The notes under the pieces are model-generated. The model ran no database searches and was not told the origin of the DNA. It saw only the letters and a program-made list of their open reading frames with translations. Shown piece by piece: positions 35,015-44,256 of a stretch of 64,000 nt of DNA. The translations under genes were made by a program, and so were the position numbers. Position 1 is the stretch's first letter; each line of letters begins with the position of its first letter. Source of the stretch: Devosia litorisediminis (lineage in GTDB: Bacteria; Pseudomonadota; Alphaproteobacteria; Rhizobiales; Devosiaceae); NCBI RefSeq assembly GCF_018334155.1, contig NZ_JAGXTP010000002.1, forward strand, positions 392,625-456,624, read 5' to 3'.

Positions 35015-35605
35015 CTAGCGGCGCTTTTTATCGACCTGGTGGTAGGCCCGCTTGGAGTGGAACTCGCAATAGGGACCGCTTTCCAGGCTGTGCTGGCCGC
35101 AGAAGTAGAAATCCTTGCCCAGTGGATCCCCGATGGGCCACTTGCAGGTATCTTCGCTCAGCTGCAGCAGGCTCAGACGCTTGTCTTCGGGGATGAACAG
35201 CTCCTGTACGGCCGGAGCCACATAAAGCTGCTGATCCATCTGCGGGTCATGCGCCAGGGCCGTCGCGCCAACCGATTGTGGACGCGACATGGCTGGACGC
35301 GGCTTGGCCGCAGCACTGCCCATATGCGAGCTCATCCCCGCCGAGGGGCTGGCAACGCGGCGCGGTGCTGGCCGGGCAGCCGGACGCGCACGGGGTGTCG
35401 AATTGGTTGGCTTGGCCCGTGCCGAAAGCTTGAGGCGATGCACCTTGCCGATCACGGCATTGCGGGTCACCCCTTCGCCCAACTGTCCAGCAATCTGGCT
35501 GGCGCTGAGGCCTTCCATCCAGAGCTTCTTCAAGGTCTCGACGCGTTCGTCCGTCCAGCCTGCCGGTTGTGCTCCTGAAACCATCGTCAAAACAGAATCC
35601 TTCAT
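35015..35605 (-). CDS. gcrA: GcrA cell cycle regulator
   Basis: About 196 residues. The N-terminal DNA-binding helix-turn-helix WTDERVETLKKLWMEGLSAS, then QIAGQLGEGVTRNAVIGKVHRL, is diagnostic. A basic Ala/Pro-rich linker (about 65-110) leads to the C-terminal sigma-70-interacting domain with CKWPIGDPLGKDFYFCG and PYCEFHSKRAY. GcrA with RNA polymerase reads GANTC methylation in alphaproteobacteria. The start is uncertain: ATG 35605 or the ATG seven codons later (35584), which is closer to the usual family start. Divergent from argD. Confidence 0.95.
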   Translation of the reverse strand: MKDSVLTMVSGAQPAGWTDERVETLKKLWMEGLSASQIAGQLGEGVTRNAVIGKVHRLKLSARAKPTNSTPRARPAARPAPRRVASPSAGMSSHMGSAAAKPRPAMSRPQSVGATALAHDPQMDQQLYVAPAVQELFIPEDKRLSLLQLSEDTCKWPIGDPLGKDFYFCGQHSLESGPYCEFHSKRAYHQVDKKRR

Positions 35606-35790
35606 TGTGCCGCCAAATAGCCTTGGCAACCATCAAACGCTAGGCGTCGTATGTTGAGTGGGTCCGCCACACGAGATATCGTGCTCCCAATGACGCTGAG
35701 TTTACGCCATGCGAGGAATCGGGATCAAGAGTCGGGCGAAAGTTTCCCCGTAAATTCACTGGTTAAAATTATGCTAACGAAGAATGAGTC
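35595..35790. promoter_or_regulatory. GANTC methylation-site cluster in gcrA/argD intergenic region
   Basis: GAATC 35595-35599, GAATC 35716-35720, GAGTC 35729-35733 and GAGTC 35786-35790: four sites in 196 bp where chance predicts fewer than one. They lie at the gcrA start and upstream of both divergent genes. CcrM methylation of such sites controls GcrA-dependent promoters in Caulobacter and relatives; control here is inferred. Confidence 0.5.
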
Positions 35791-35815
35791 AATTCATGGG
35801 CTTGCCCTGCGATCA

Positions 35816-35844
35816 TTGACTTATCTGGGAAAATTAGCCTAAAT
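35816..35844 (+). promoter_or_regulatory. Candidate sigma-70 promoter of argD
   Basis: TTGACT (35816-35821), 17-nt spacer, CTAAAT (35839-35844). The segment is locally AT-rich compared with the genome. Transcription would start near 35851, just before a hairpin at 35854-35879 in the leader. Confidence 0.5.
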
Positions 35845-35853
35845 CTGGCACCG

Positions 35854-35880
35854 AAACGCGCTGCGAGACAGGCGCGTTTT
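35854..35880 (+). terminator. Terminator-like hairpin in the argD leader
   Basis: Stem AAACGCGC (35854-35861) / GCGCGTTT (35872-35879) followed by TTGGTTTTTG. It lies between the likely argD promoter and the ribosome site (AAGGA near 35944), so it could attenuate argD or protect the mRNA 5' end. Confidence 0.5.
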
Positions 35881-35957
35881 TGGTTTTTGTGGCGCTATTG
35901 TCACGCACCCCTTCTCGCCTCGTGAAAAACCCTGAGCTTTCAAAAGGAATACGACCC

Positions 35958-37157
35958 ATGTCTGCGCTCTTTGGCACATATGCCCGCTCCGAACTCGCCT
36001 TTGAGCGGGGCGAAGGCATGCGCCTTTTCGATCAGCAGGGTCGCGACTATCTCGATTTCCATTCCGGTATCGCGGTCAACGCGCTGGGCCATGGTGATCC
36101 CCATCTGGTGACCGCGCTCAAAAGCGCCGCCGACAAGGTGTGGCACACTTCCAATGTGTTCTCCATTCCCGAGCAGGAACGGCTGGGCCAGCGCCTGGTC
36201 GATGCCACTTTTGCGGACTCGGTGTTCTTCACCAATTCGGGCGCTGAGGCGCTCGAATGCGCCATCAAGACCGCGCGGCACTATTACTGGGCCAAGGGCG
36301 AAACCGAGCGCTACGAAATCATCGCCTTTACCGGCTCTTTCCATGGCCGCACGCTGGGCACCATCGCGGCGGGCGGCAATCCGAGCTACCTCGAAGGCTT
36401 CGGCCCGGCCATGCCGGGCTTCAAGCACACAGCGCCGGGCGACCTTGACGCCGTCAAGGCGCTGATCGGACCGCAGACCTGCGCCATCCTGATCGAGACC
36501 GTGCAGGGCGAGGGCGGGGTGACCGCAATGACGCCCGAATACATGCAGGGCCTGCGCGCATTGTGTGACGAGCACGATCTGCTGCTGGTTCTCGATGAAG
36601 TCCAGTGCGGCTACGGTCGGACCGGTCGCTTCTTTGCCTTCGAGTGGAGCGGCATCACGCCAGACATCGTTGCTGTGGCCAAGGCCATTGGCGGCGGATT
36701 CCCGCTGGGCGCCTGCCTGGCCAAGGGCGATGTGGCTGCCTCCATGGTGCCCGGCACCCATGGCTCCACCTATGGCGGCAATCCGCTGGCGACCGCGGTG
36801 GGCAATGCCGTGCTCGACCGCATTCTGGCGCCCGGCTTTATCGATCACGTCAACCAGATGGGGCAGAAGCTGGCCTGGCATCTGCAGCAACTGGCGCAGA
36901 AATACCCCGACTATGTGCTTGAACTGCGCGGCAAGGGTCTGCTGGCCGGTATCAAGATTTCCCCGCCCGTGCGCGACTTCGTGGCCCGACTGCGCGATGA
37001 CCATCAGATGCTGGCGATTGGCGCCGGCGACAATGTGCTGCGGCTGATCCCGCCGCTGATTGTCACCGAAGCTGACATCGAAGAAGCGGTCGGCAAGCTG
37101 GCCGCGGCCTTTGAAGCCATCGAGGCTGAGGCCGCTGCCGTTCCGGCCGGGGTCTAG
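35958..37157 (+). CDS. argD: Acetylornithine aminotransferase
   Basis: 399 residues, class III PLP aminotransferase. FTNSGAEALECAIKTARHY, SFHGRTLGTIAAGG, ILIETVQGEGGV, the PLP aspartate in LLLVLDEVQCGYGRTG and the lysine in DIVAVAKAIGGGFPLGA are seen. It makes N-acetylornithine from N-acetylglutamate semialdehyde in arginine synthesis and may also serve lysine synthesis. The ATG at 35958 follows AAGGA by 8 nt. It leads the argD-argF-hslO cluster conserved in Hyphomicrobiales. Confidence 0.95.
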   Translation: MSALFGTYARSELAFERGEGMRLFDQQGRDYLDFHSGIAVNALGHGDPHLVTALKSAADKVWHTSNVFSIPEQERLGQRLVDATFADSVFFTNSGAEALECAIKTARHYYWAKGETERYEIIAFTGSFHGRTLGTIAAGGNPSYLEGFGPAMPGFKHTAPGDLDAVKALIGPQTCAILIETVQGEGGVTAMTPEYMQGLRALCDEHDLLLVLDEVQCGYGRTGRFFAFEWSGITPDIVAVAKAIGGGFPLGACLAKGDVAASMVPGTHGSTYGGNPLATAVGNAVLDRILAPGFIDHVNQMGQKLAWHLQQLAQKYPDYVLELRGKGLLAGIKISPPVRDFVARLRDDHQMLAIGAGDNVLRLIPPLIVTEADIEEAVGKLAAAFEAIEAEAAAVPAGV

Positions 37158-37274
37158 TCATCATGAAGATCTGGCACGTCAGCCGCCGACGATGCAGCTT
37201 GTTCTCGCCGCCACAGGGCAGGTAACGACCGCCTGCACATTACAAAATCATAGCGACAAGAAAGAAACCGGCCC

Positions 37275-38207
37275 ATGAACTCGACCGGCACTCCACGGCA
37301 TTTTCTCAATATCGATGATTTCGACTACGCCGAACTGCGCGGCATGCTCAATGCTGCCACCTCGCTCAAGACCCGTCTGAAGGATGGCGACCGGCCCAAG
37401 CTGCTCGAGGACAAGGTCCTCGCCATGATCTTTGAGCGCCAGTCGACCCGCACCCGCGTCTCGTTCGATGTCGGCATGCGCCAGCTGGGCGGGCAGACCA
37501 TCATGCTATCGGGCAATGACATGCAACTCTCGCGCGAGGAAACCCTGACCGATACCGGTCGGGTGATGAGCCGCTATGTCGATGCCATCATGATCCGCAT
37601 TCTCAGCCACGCCGATCTGGTCGAGCTGTCCGAGGGATCCAGCGTCCCGGTGATCAATGGCCTGACCCGTCGGGCGCATCCGTGTCAGGTAATGGCCGAT
37701 CTGCTGACCTTTGAAGAACACCGCGGCAAGATCAAGGGCGCCAAGGTCGCCTGGGTGGGCGACAGCAACAATGTGCTGCACTCCTGGGTCAATGCGGCCG
37801 AACTGTTCGAGTGCGAGCTGACCATTGCCGTGCCCGATGAGTATCACCCCGAAAAGGATCTGATGCTCGATATCGAAAAGGCCGGCAAATGGGTCAAGCT
37901 GATCGAAGATCCGCGTGAAGCCGTCGAGAACGCCGATCTGGTGCTGACCGACACCTGGGTGTCGATGGGTGACACGGACGCTGCCGAGCGACGGCGGGTC
38001 TTGAAACCCTACCAGGTCAACACCAGCTTGATGAGCTTGGCGAACAAGGACGCCCTGTTCATGCACTGCCTGCCCGCCCATCGCGGCGACGAGGTGACCG
38101 ACGAAGTGATCGATGGTCCGCAGTCGGTGGTGTTTGACGAGGCCGAAAACCGCCTTCATGCCCAAAAAGCCATTCTGTGCTGGGCCTTCGGGGTCGACGT
38201 CAACTAG
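37275..38207 (+). CDS. argF: Ornithine carbamoyltransferase
   Basis: 310 residues. Carbamoyl-phosphate motif STRTR at 57-61, HPCQ in [14 protein letters not shown], ornithine motif TDTWVSMGD and [12 protein letters not shown] with the catalytic cysteine. It condenses ornithine and carbamoyl phosphate into citrulline in the cytoplasm. It follows argD after 117 nt, and the region just before the start is purine-rich (ACAAGAAAGAAA). Function is clear from the motifs. Confidence 0.96.
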   Translation: MNSTGTPRHFLNIDDFDYAELRGMLNAATSLKTRLKDGDRPKLLEDKVLAMIFERQSTRTRVSFDVGMRQLGGQTIMLSGNDMQLSREETLTDTGRVMSRYVDAIMIRILSHADLVELSEGSSVPVINGLTRRAHPCQVMADLLTFEEHRGKIKGAKVAWVGDSNNVLHSWVNAAELFECELTIAVPDEYHPEKDLMLDIEKAGKWVKLIEDPREAVENADLVLTDTWVSMGDTDAAERRRVLKPYQVNTSLMSLANKDALFMHCLPAHRGDEVTDEVIDGPQSVVFDEAENRLHAQKAILCWAFGVDVN

Positions 38208-38329
38208 ACGACACGACCGTTCGTCGCCTGTGGTAAAGTTACGGCGTCACTTCTGCCAGCAGCAGGAGTGGCGTTGTGGTTTTCTCGCGGTGCCCGAAGG
38301 ATCGGCCCACTGAGAGCCAGTGACCCAAA

Positions 38330-39349
38330 ATGACGGATAAGACGACCATGACCGACAACATGATGACCTCACTGGGGCTGGATCGACCAGAGAGCGGCGA
38401 CGATACCGTGGTGCCCTTCACCCTGGACAAGCTCGATACCCGTGGCCGCACCGTGCGACTGGGCGATGCGCTGGACACCATCTTGTCGCGCCACAACTAT
38501 CCCGCCCCGGTTGCCCGCCTTTTGGGTGAAGCCGTGGTGCTGGCCGCGTTGATCGGATCCTCGCTCAAATTTGCCGGCAAGTTCATCATGCAGACCCAGA
38601 CCGATGGTCCGGTGAACCTGATCGTGGTGGATTTTGACGCGCCTGACGGGCTGCGCGGCTATGCCCGCTTTGATCACGACATGCTGGTCAAGGCTGCCGA
38701 AGAAGGCCGCACCAAGCCCGCCGAATTGCTGGGCAAGGGCCATCTGGCCATGACCATTGATCAGGGCGAACACATGGAGCGCTATCAGGGCATCGTGGCG
38801 CTGGAAGGCAATTCGCTCGAGGACGTCGCGCACACCTATTTCATGCAGTCCGAGCAGATCCCCACCCAGGTGCGGCTGGCCGTGGCCGAGTTCACCCAGA
38901 AGGGCGATCATCGTCCACACTGGCGCGCCGGCGGCATGCTGGTCCAGCATCTGCCCGAGCATGGCATGTCCCATATTCCGGACCTGCCCGGCGATGGCGA
39001 TTTCAGCAATCCCGAAACCGCTGATCCGCATTTCGAGGAAGATGACGGCTGGAACGAAGCCAAGGCCCTGATGGCCACGCTCGATGATCTCGAACTGGCC
39101 GACCCCGAACTCAGCTCGGAGCGGCTGTTGTTCCGGCTCTATCACGAAACCGGTGTCCGCGTGTTCCCGCCCATGCCCGTCGTGGAGCGCTGCACCTGTT
39201 CGGCCGATCGCATCGAAGACATGTTGAGCACCAGCTTCACCGCCGAGGATCGCGAAGAAATGGCCGTCGATGGCGAAATCGAAGTGGTGTGCGAATTCTG
39301 CTCGACCGCCTACCACTTCAATCCGCATCAGTTCGACGTCAAAGACTGA
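38330..39349 (+). CDS. hslO: Hsp33 redox-regulated chaperone
   Basis: 339 residues. The N-terminal substrate-binding domain has HNYPAPVARLLGEAVVLAAL, LIGSSLKFAGKFIMQTQTDG and RGYARFD. The C-terminal zinc switch is intact: Cys288-x-Cys290, then 30 residues, then Cys321-x2-Cys324. Under oxidative stress the cysteines form disulfides and the protein becomes a holdase. The start may be 38330 or the in-frame ATG 38348. It is the last gene of the argD-argF-hslO cluster, followed by a long stem-loop. Confidence 0.95.
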   Translation: MTDKTTMTDNMMTSLGLDRPESGDDTVVPFTLDKLDTRGRTVRLGDALDTILSRHNYPAPVARLLGEAVVLAALIGSSLKFAGKFIMQTQTDGPVNLIVVDFDAPDGLRGYARFDHDMLVKAAEEGRTKPAELLGKGHLAMTIDQGEHMERYQGIVALEGNSLEDVAHTYFMQSEQIPTQVRLAVAEFTQKGDHRPHWRAGGMLVQHLPEHGMSHIPDLPGDGDFSNPETADPHFEEDDGWNEAKALMATLDDLELADPELSSERLLFRLYHETGVRVFPPMPVVERCTCSADRIEDMLSTSFTAEDREEMAVDGEIEVVCEFCSTAYHFNPHQFDVKD

Positions 39350-39356
39350 CTGTCAA

Positions 39357-39395
39357 ACACGAGCGATGACTGCAAATAACTGTCGTCGCTCGTGT
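39357..39395 (+). terminator. Stem-loop after hslO
   Basis: ACACGAGCGATGAC (39357-39370) pairs with GTCGTCGCTCGTGT (39382-39395) over 14 positions with one mismatch and an 11-nt loop. The T run is poor (ATTAAAG), so termination efficiency is uncertain. Confidence 0.6.
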
Positions 39396-39479
39396 ATTAA
39401 AGCCAGACCCGCCTTGCAAGTTGGCTAAATTTTGATCAGTATTTGATTTTTATATGTGTCCGGGCGGGGGGCATCTCAA

Positions 39480-40190
39480 GTGAACGCCGATCTGATGTCG
39501 ACGATCGCTGCAATCCAGAAACAGACAGACAGAGTAAGCATTGGCGCAGTCTTGCGCGACGCATTTGGTGGCTATGGCTTTGATCGCTTCATGATCGCCG
39601 GCCTGCCCGTCGAAGGCGAGGATGTGCGCTCTGCAGTATTGCTCTCGGGCTGGCCCGAGGAATGGTTTGAGCGCTATATGAGCCAGGGCTATGCCCAGAT
39701 CGACCCGGTGGTGCGCCACTGTCTGAACACCACGCTGCCCTTTGCCTGGTCAGAAGCGCCGGTCGATCCCGAACTGGCACCCCAGATTGCCGTGCTGGCC
39801 CGCGAGGCCGCCGAGTATGGGCTTGAGGATGGCATCTGCGTGCCCGTGCATATCGAGGGTGGCCCCCGCGGCGGCGTGTCGCTGAGCGGGCGTGCGCAGA
39901 CCGTGGATGAAAAGAGCCGGCTCGAACTGCACATGCTGGCGCTCTATGCCCACGGCCAGTTGCGCTACCTCACCGATCAATTGCCACAGACCCGCACCAT
40001 TACCGCGCGCGAAGCCGAAGTGCTCAAATGGGCCGCGACCGGCAAGACGGCCGCCGAAATTGCCATCATCACCGGGCTGACCGAGCGCACTGTCGCCCAG
40101 CATTGCGAAAATGCGCAGCGCCGCCTGGGCACCAGCAACCGCGTGCACACAGTCGTTGAAGCGATCCGCCACAAGCTGATCGCCATCTAA
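39480..40190 (+). CDS. LuxR-family transcriptional regulator with autoinducer-binding domain
   Basis: 236 residues. The N-terminal domain carries the AHL-pocket residues in order and spacing: Trp and Tyr in EEWFERY, Asp-Pro in AQIDPVV, Trp in PFAWSE and the Gly of EDGICVPVH. The C-terminal GerE helix-turn-helix is TITAREAEVLKWAATGKTAA, EIAIITGLTERTVAQH. No luxI gene is in the window, so it is a solo receptor here. The GTG at 39480 is preferred because a G-rich site lies 8 nt upstream; ATG 39495 and GTG 39456 are alternatives. Confidence 0.88.
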   Translation: MNADLMSTIAAIQKQTDRVSIGAVLRDAFGGYGFDRFMIAGLPVEGEDVRSAVLLSGWPEEWFERYMSQGYAQIDPVVRHCLNTTLPFAWSEAPVDPELAPQIAVLAREAAEYGLEDGICVPVHIEGGPRGGVSLSGRAQTVDEKSRLELHMLALYAHGQLRYLTDQLPQTRTITAREAEVLKWAATGKTAAEIAIITGLTERTVAQHCENAQRRLGTSNRVHTVVEAIRHKLIAI

Positions 40191-40369
40191 AGACGAGCCG
40201 GGCAAACCGGCCAGAACCGTGCCTGATCCAGACTGAATATCCACGCAGCTTTCGGGGGAGAGCGATGCAGGTATATCTCGTCGTCAGACCACACCATTAC
40301 CGGTGCGCCAGGCGCAGCGGGCACCAGCGAAGACCCAGGCCGCCGCGCTGAGCGGGCGGTCGGCACATC

Positions 40370-42169
40370 GTGTCGGACGCGCTTGACCTGATCAGGGTTG
40401 TGCTGGGCACGGCTTGCGTGGATGACGCGCAGGCGCGTGCACTGCTGGAAGATGCACTGCGAAGCGAAACCGATCCGCTGATCCATTGCGCCATCGTTTT
40501 CGGGATCAGCGAGGCCCTGGCCACCCAGCGCGCGGCGGACTGGGCCGGGCTGGCCTTCTTCGAGAAGGTGCCGCAGGGCCTGGTCGGCGAGATCGCGCCG
40601 ATGCGACTGGAAAATCTGGCCGGGGTGCGCCTGTTCCGGATGCAGGTGCTGGACCGCGCTGTGGATTTCACCGCCCCCGACTTCCTGGGCTTTCTCAGGC
40701 TCAAGCGCCGCCTTAGGGAACGCCCGCCTCTGCGCCAGTCCATCTGCGTGCTGCCGCCCGCCGCACTGCGCGATTATCTGACCAATCTCGCCGCGCCCGA
40801 TCTGATCGTGGCCGCCCGACAGGGGCTGTCGCAGCGTTGGCCTTATGCGGTGGCTCAGATCGAACTCACCGGCCCCGCGCGCTGGAGTTTTGCCCTGGGC
40901 CTGTTGCTGCTGCTGACCATGGCCCTGTCGGCGCCCTTTATTGCCGAAACATGGCTCTTGCCGGTTGCGCTGGCCCTGTTGGTGGCGCCCGCAGCCATTC
41001 GATTGGCGGCGCTGAGCACGCCACAGCGTCCGCTGCCGCCGCCGCAACGGCCGCCCGACGAGGAACTGCCGATCTATTCAATATTGATCCCGCTGCACAA
41101 TGAGGCCGCCATGGTGCCCCAACTGTTTGCCGCCATGTGGGCGCTGGATTATCCGGCCGGTCGGCTCGACATCAAATTCGTTGTCGAAGCCAGCTCTCAC
41201 GCCACCATTGCGGTGGTGCAGGCACGGCTTGGCGATCCGCGCGTATCGCTGGTCACCGTGCCCGATGCCGCGCCCCGCACCAAACCCAAGGCGCTCGATT
41301 ATGCGCTGCCGCTCTGCAAGGGTGAACATGTCGTGGTCTATGATGCCGAGGATATTCCTGATCCCGATCAACTCTGGAAGGCGGCGCTGCGCTTCCGCGA
41401 GCAGCCCGATCTGGCCTGCCAGCAGGCACGCCTGCTGATCGATAATGGCCATCGCGGCTGGCTGGCTGCCCTGTTTGCCGCCGAATATGCCGCGCTGTTC
41501 TCGGTGCTGCTGCCCGCTCTGGCGCGCTGGCGCCTGCCCATTCCGCTGGGGGGCACCTCCAACCATTTCCGTGTCGCCACGCTGCGCCAGATCGGCGGCT
41601 GGGATGCCTTCAATGTCACCGAAGATGCCGATCTGGGCATGCGGCTGGCGCGGCTGCGATTGCGGGTGGAGACGCTGGCCTCCAACACCCGCGAACACGC
41701 GCCGCTCAACCTGCGCAACTGGCGCGGTCAGCGCACGCGCTGGATGAAAGGCTGGATGCAGACCTTCATCGTCCACAACCGCAATCCGGGCAGGCTGGTC
41801 GCCGAGATGGGCTGGGGCCCCACATTGGTGTTCGAGGTGCTGGTGCTCGGCATGATCGTGGCGCCGCTGCTCCATTGCGGGCTGACCATTGGTCTGGCGC
41901 TGCAACTGGCCATGGGCACGCCGCTGTTTGATGGTCGTAACTGGGCGGTGTTCTACTCCGGCGTTCTGGTGCTGGGCTACGCCAGCACCTTCGCCATCAT
42001 CACGCTGGGCCTGGCCCGCACCAGAAACCTGCGCCTGCTGGGCACCCAATTGCTGCTGCCGGTCTACTGGCTGCTCATCACCGGCGCGACCCTGAACGCC
42101 CTGCGCGAACTGCTGCAGCGCCCGTTCTACTGGTTCAAGACACCGCATGATCCGGTGGAGGGGGCGTAG
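40370..42169 (+). CDS. Glycosyltransferase family 2, processive membrane type
   Basis: 599 residues. About 165 N-terminal cytoplasmic residues of no recognised family, two helices (about 172-220), then a GT2 domain with IPLHNEAAMVPQLFAAM, the DxD-like VVYDAEDIPDP, TEDADLGMRL and QRTRWMKGW (QxxRW), then three to four C-terminal helices. This layout matches inner-membrane synthases of beta-linked polysaccharides. It lies 179 nt after the LuxR gene on the same strand, so quorum control of an exopolysaccharide is a possibility. The start is GTG 40370. The product is unknown. Confidence 0.85.
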   Translation: MSDALDLIRVVLGTACVDDAQARALLEDALRSETDPLIHCAIVFGISEALATQRAADWAGLAFFEKVPQGLVGEIAPMRLENLAGVRLFRMQVLDRAVDFTAPDFLGFLRLKRRLRERPPLRQSICVLPPAALRDYLTNLAAPDLIVAARQGLSQRWPYAVAQIELTGPARWSFALGLLLLLTMALSAPFIAETWLLPVALALLVAPAAIRLAALSTPQRPLPPPQRPPDEELPIYSILIPLHNEAAMVPQLFAAMWALDYPAGRLDIKFVVEASSHATIAVVQARLGDPRVSLVTVPDAAPRTKPKALDYALPLCKGEHVVVYDAEDIPDPDQLWKAALRFREQPDLACQQARLLIDNGHRGWLAALFAAEYAALFSVLLPALARWRLPIPLGGTSNHFRVATLRQIGGWDAFNVTEDADLGMRLARLRLRVETLASNTREHAPLNLRNWRGQRTRWMKGWMQTFIVHNRNPGRLVAEMGWGPTLVFEVLVLGMIVAPLLHCGLTIGLALQLAMGTPLFDGRNWAVFYSGVLVLGYASTFAIITLGLARTRNLRLLGTQLLLPVYWLLITGATLNALRELLQRPFYWFKTPHDPVEGA

Positions 42170-42172
42170 ACG

Positions 42173-43243
42173 TCAGGCGTCAAACATCCCTAACCGCTGC
42201 CCATCCGCATCGAAGTAATGTGCGTTCTGCGCGGTAAACGCGATGTCGATGGTTTCGCCGAGTCTGTGCTGGGCCTTGCCGGAGGCTTGCACCAGCACGG
42301 TCTGGCCTGACGCCAGTTTGACGTAGATGAAGATCTCGCTGCCCAGATATTCGACCAGGGTGATGGTGCCGGTTGCGGTGCGGTCGCCGGTCGTACCGAT
42401 GGTGAATTGTTCGGGGCGGATGCCCACCGAGAGCATGCCGGGGGCAACGGTGCCCAGAGGCAGGGCGATGTCGCCAAAATCGGGCAGATGGGCCTGACCG
42501 TCAGCATGGCTGGCCGCGATGATGTTCATCTTGGGCGAGCCGATAAAGGTGGCCACGAACTGGTTGCGCGGGAAATTGTACAGCTCATAGGGCGTGCCGA
42601 CCTGCTCGATATTGCCGCCGCGCAGCACCACAATTCGGGTCGCCATGGTCATGGCCTCGACCTGATCATGGGTGACATAGATCATGGTGGTGCCCAGCCG
42701 GTTGTAGAGCCCGGCCAGCTCGACGCGCATCTGCACCCGCAATTCGGCGTCGAGATTGGAGAGCGGTTCGTCGAACAGGAACAGCTGCGGCTCGCGCACA
42801 ATGGCCCGGCCAATGGCAACGCGCTGCTTCTGCCCGCCGGACAGCTGGCGCGGCTTGCGCTCGAGCAATTCCTCGATCTGCAGAATTTTGGCGGCATCGG
42901 CGACCCGGCGGGCAATTTCGTCCTTGGGCATGCGTAGATTGCCCAGCCCGAAGGCGAGGTTCTTGCGCACGCTCATATGGGGGTAGAGCGCATAGCTCTG
43001 AAACACCATGGAGAGGTTGCGCTGGCTGGCGGGTAGATCGTTGACGATGCGATCGCCAATGGCAATCGTGCCGTCGGTGATCTCTTCAAGCCCGGCAATC
43101 ATGCGCAGCAGGGTGGACTTGCCACAGCCTGAGGGTCCCACCAGCACGAGAAACTCGCCCGATTTGACCTCCAGATTGACGCCATGGATGATCTCCAGAC
43201 TGGAATAGGATTTGCGCACATCGCTGAGGGTGACGGAGGCCAT
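42173..43243 (-). CDS. Sugar ABC transporter ATP-binding protein (UgpC type), second system
   Basis: 356 residues. Walker [10 protein letters not shown] at about 36-44, [39 protein letters not shown] and [10 protein letters not shown] are intact, with a C-terminal TOBE domain. It energises the transporter formed by 43360-45150 with the binding protein at 45258-46547. Last gene of the leftward operon; convergent with the glycosyltransferase gene across 3 nt. A GC-rich hairpin repeat lies between it and the permease gene upstream. Confidence 0.95.
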   Translation of the reverse strand: MASVTLSDVRKSYSSLEIIHGVNLEVKSGEFLVLVGPSGCGKSTLLRMIAGLEEITDGTIAIGDRIVNDLPASQRNLSMVFQSYALYPHMSVRKNLAFGLGNLRMPKDEIARRVADAAKILQIEELLERKPRQLSGGQKQRVAIGRAIVREPQLFLFDEPLSNLDAELRVQMRVELAGLYNRLGTTMIYVTHDQVEAMTMATRIVVLRGGNIEQVGTPYELYNFPRNQFVATFIGSPKMNIIAASHADGQAHLPDFGDIALPLGTVAPGMLSVGIRPEQFTIGTTGDRTATGTITLVEYLGSEIFIYVKLASGQTVLVQASGKAQHRLGETIDIAFTAQNAHYFDADGQRLGMFDA

Positions 43244-43301
43244 GGGTTAGTCCTTGAAGAAAAGGGGGGTGGCTGGATGGTGGACCAACCACCAGGCAGC
43301 A

Positions 43302-43322
43302 CCTCCCCCTCGATGGGGGAGG
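43302..43322. repeat. GC-rich hairpin repeat
   Basis: Arms CCTCCCCC and GGGGGAGG with centre TCGAT, in the 116-nt gap between permease and ATPase genes, followed by CGGGGAGGGGGTG. Same family as the elements at 25843-25931 and 45223-45245. Confidence 0.55.
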
Positions 43323-43359
43323 CGGGGAGGGGGTGCGGACATCCGAATGGGTGTGGCCA

Positions 43360-44253
43360 TCATTTCAGCCCGCTCATGGCGATGCCCTGGATGATCATGC
43401 GCTGGAAGATGACGAAGAAGATCACAATGGGCAGGATCGACAGGATCGACATGGCGAACATCGGGCCATATTGCGAGACGCTGTCCTGGCTGGTGAACAT
43501 GCGCAGCGCCAGCGGCACGGTGTAGTCGTTCATGTCGTTGAGATAGACCAGCGGCCCCAGAAAATCCTCCCAGCTCCAGATGAAGCTGAAGATCGCCGCC
43601 GTCGCCATGGCAGGCAGGGACAGCGGCATGATGATGGCCCAGTAGATCTTGAACGGCGAACAACCATCAATCATCGCCGCCTCGTCCAGATCGCGCGGCA
43701 ATTGGCGGAAGAACTGGATCATCAGGAAGACAAAGAAGGCGTCTCCAGCCAGGAATTTGGGCACGATCAGGGGCAGATAGGTATCGACCCAGCCCAGATT
43801 GAGGAACAGCAGATATTGGGGGATCAGCACCACGTGATAGGGGATCATCAGCGTCATCATCATCAGCGCGAACCAGATGGTCTTGCCGGTGAATTCGAGC
43901 CGCGCAAAGGCGTAGGCGGCAAACGAGCACGAGATGACATTGCCGATAACCGAGAGCACGGTGACGACGGTCGAGTTCCAGAAGAACCGGGTGAAACTGA
44001 CCGGTAGCGCATTCCAGCCCTGCCAGTAATTGCTCCACTCAAAACGGCTCGGCCAGAGCGATAGATCGCCAAAGATCTGGTTGTCCGGCTTGAGCGAACT
44101 CGCCAGCATCCAGATCAGCGGATAGACCATGATCAACGAGGTGGCGATCAGGAAGATGTGCTTGAGCAGCCCCGCGCGCCGTGCGCGTTTGGCCCGGGCG
44201 GCGCGGTATTCAGCGGCAAGCGCGGCGGTGTTGGTCATGGCGGTATCGGTCAT
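43360..44253 (-). CDS. Sugar ABC transporter permease (MalG type), second system
   Basis: 297 residues, six membrane helices; the first is HIFLIATSLIMVYPLIWMLA. The EAA loop reads EAAMIDGCSPFKIYWAIIMP. A basic N-terminus (RAARAKRARRAG) faces the cytoplasm. Its start lies 3 nt after the stop of the other permease gene, with AGCGGGGC upstream, so they are coupled. Confidence 0.94.
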   Translation of the reverse strand: MTDTAMTNTAALAAEYRAARAKRARRAGLLKHIFLIATSLIMVYPLIWMLASSLKPDNQIFGDLSLWPSRFEWSNYWQGWNALPVSFTRFFWNSTVVTVLSVIGNVISCSFAAYAFARLEFTGKTIWFALMMMTLMIPYHVVLIPQYLLFLNLGWVDTYLPLIVPKFLAGDAFFVFLMIQFFRQLPRDLDEAAMIDGCSPFKIYWAIIMPLSLPAMATAAIFSFIWSWEDFLGPLVYLNDMNDYTVPLALRMFTSQDSVSQYGPMFAMSILSILPIVIFFVIFQRMIIQGIAMSGLK

Positions 44254-44256
44254 GGC

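Noticed and set aside
35651..35842. 63-codon frame upstream of argD
   Set aside because: No ribosome site, AT-rich promoter-like sequence, and it overlaps the candidate -35 element and GANTC sites; regulatory DNA is the better reading.
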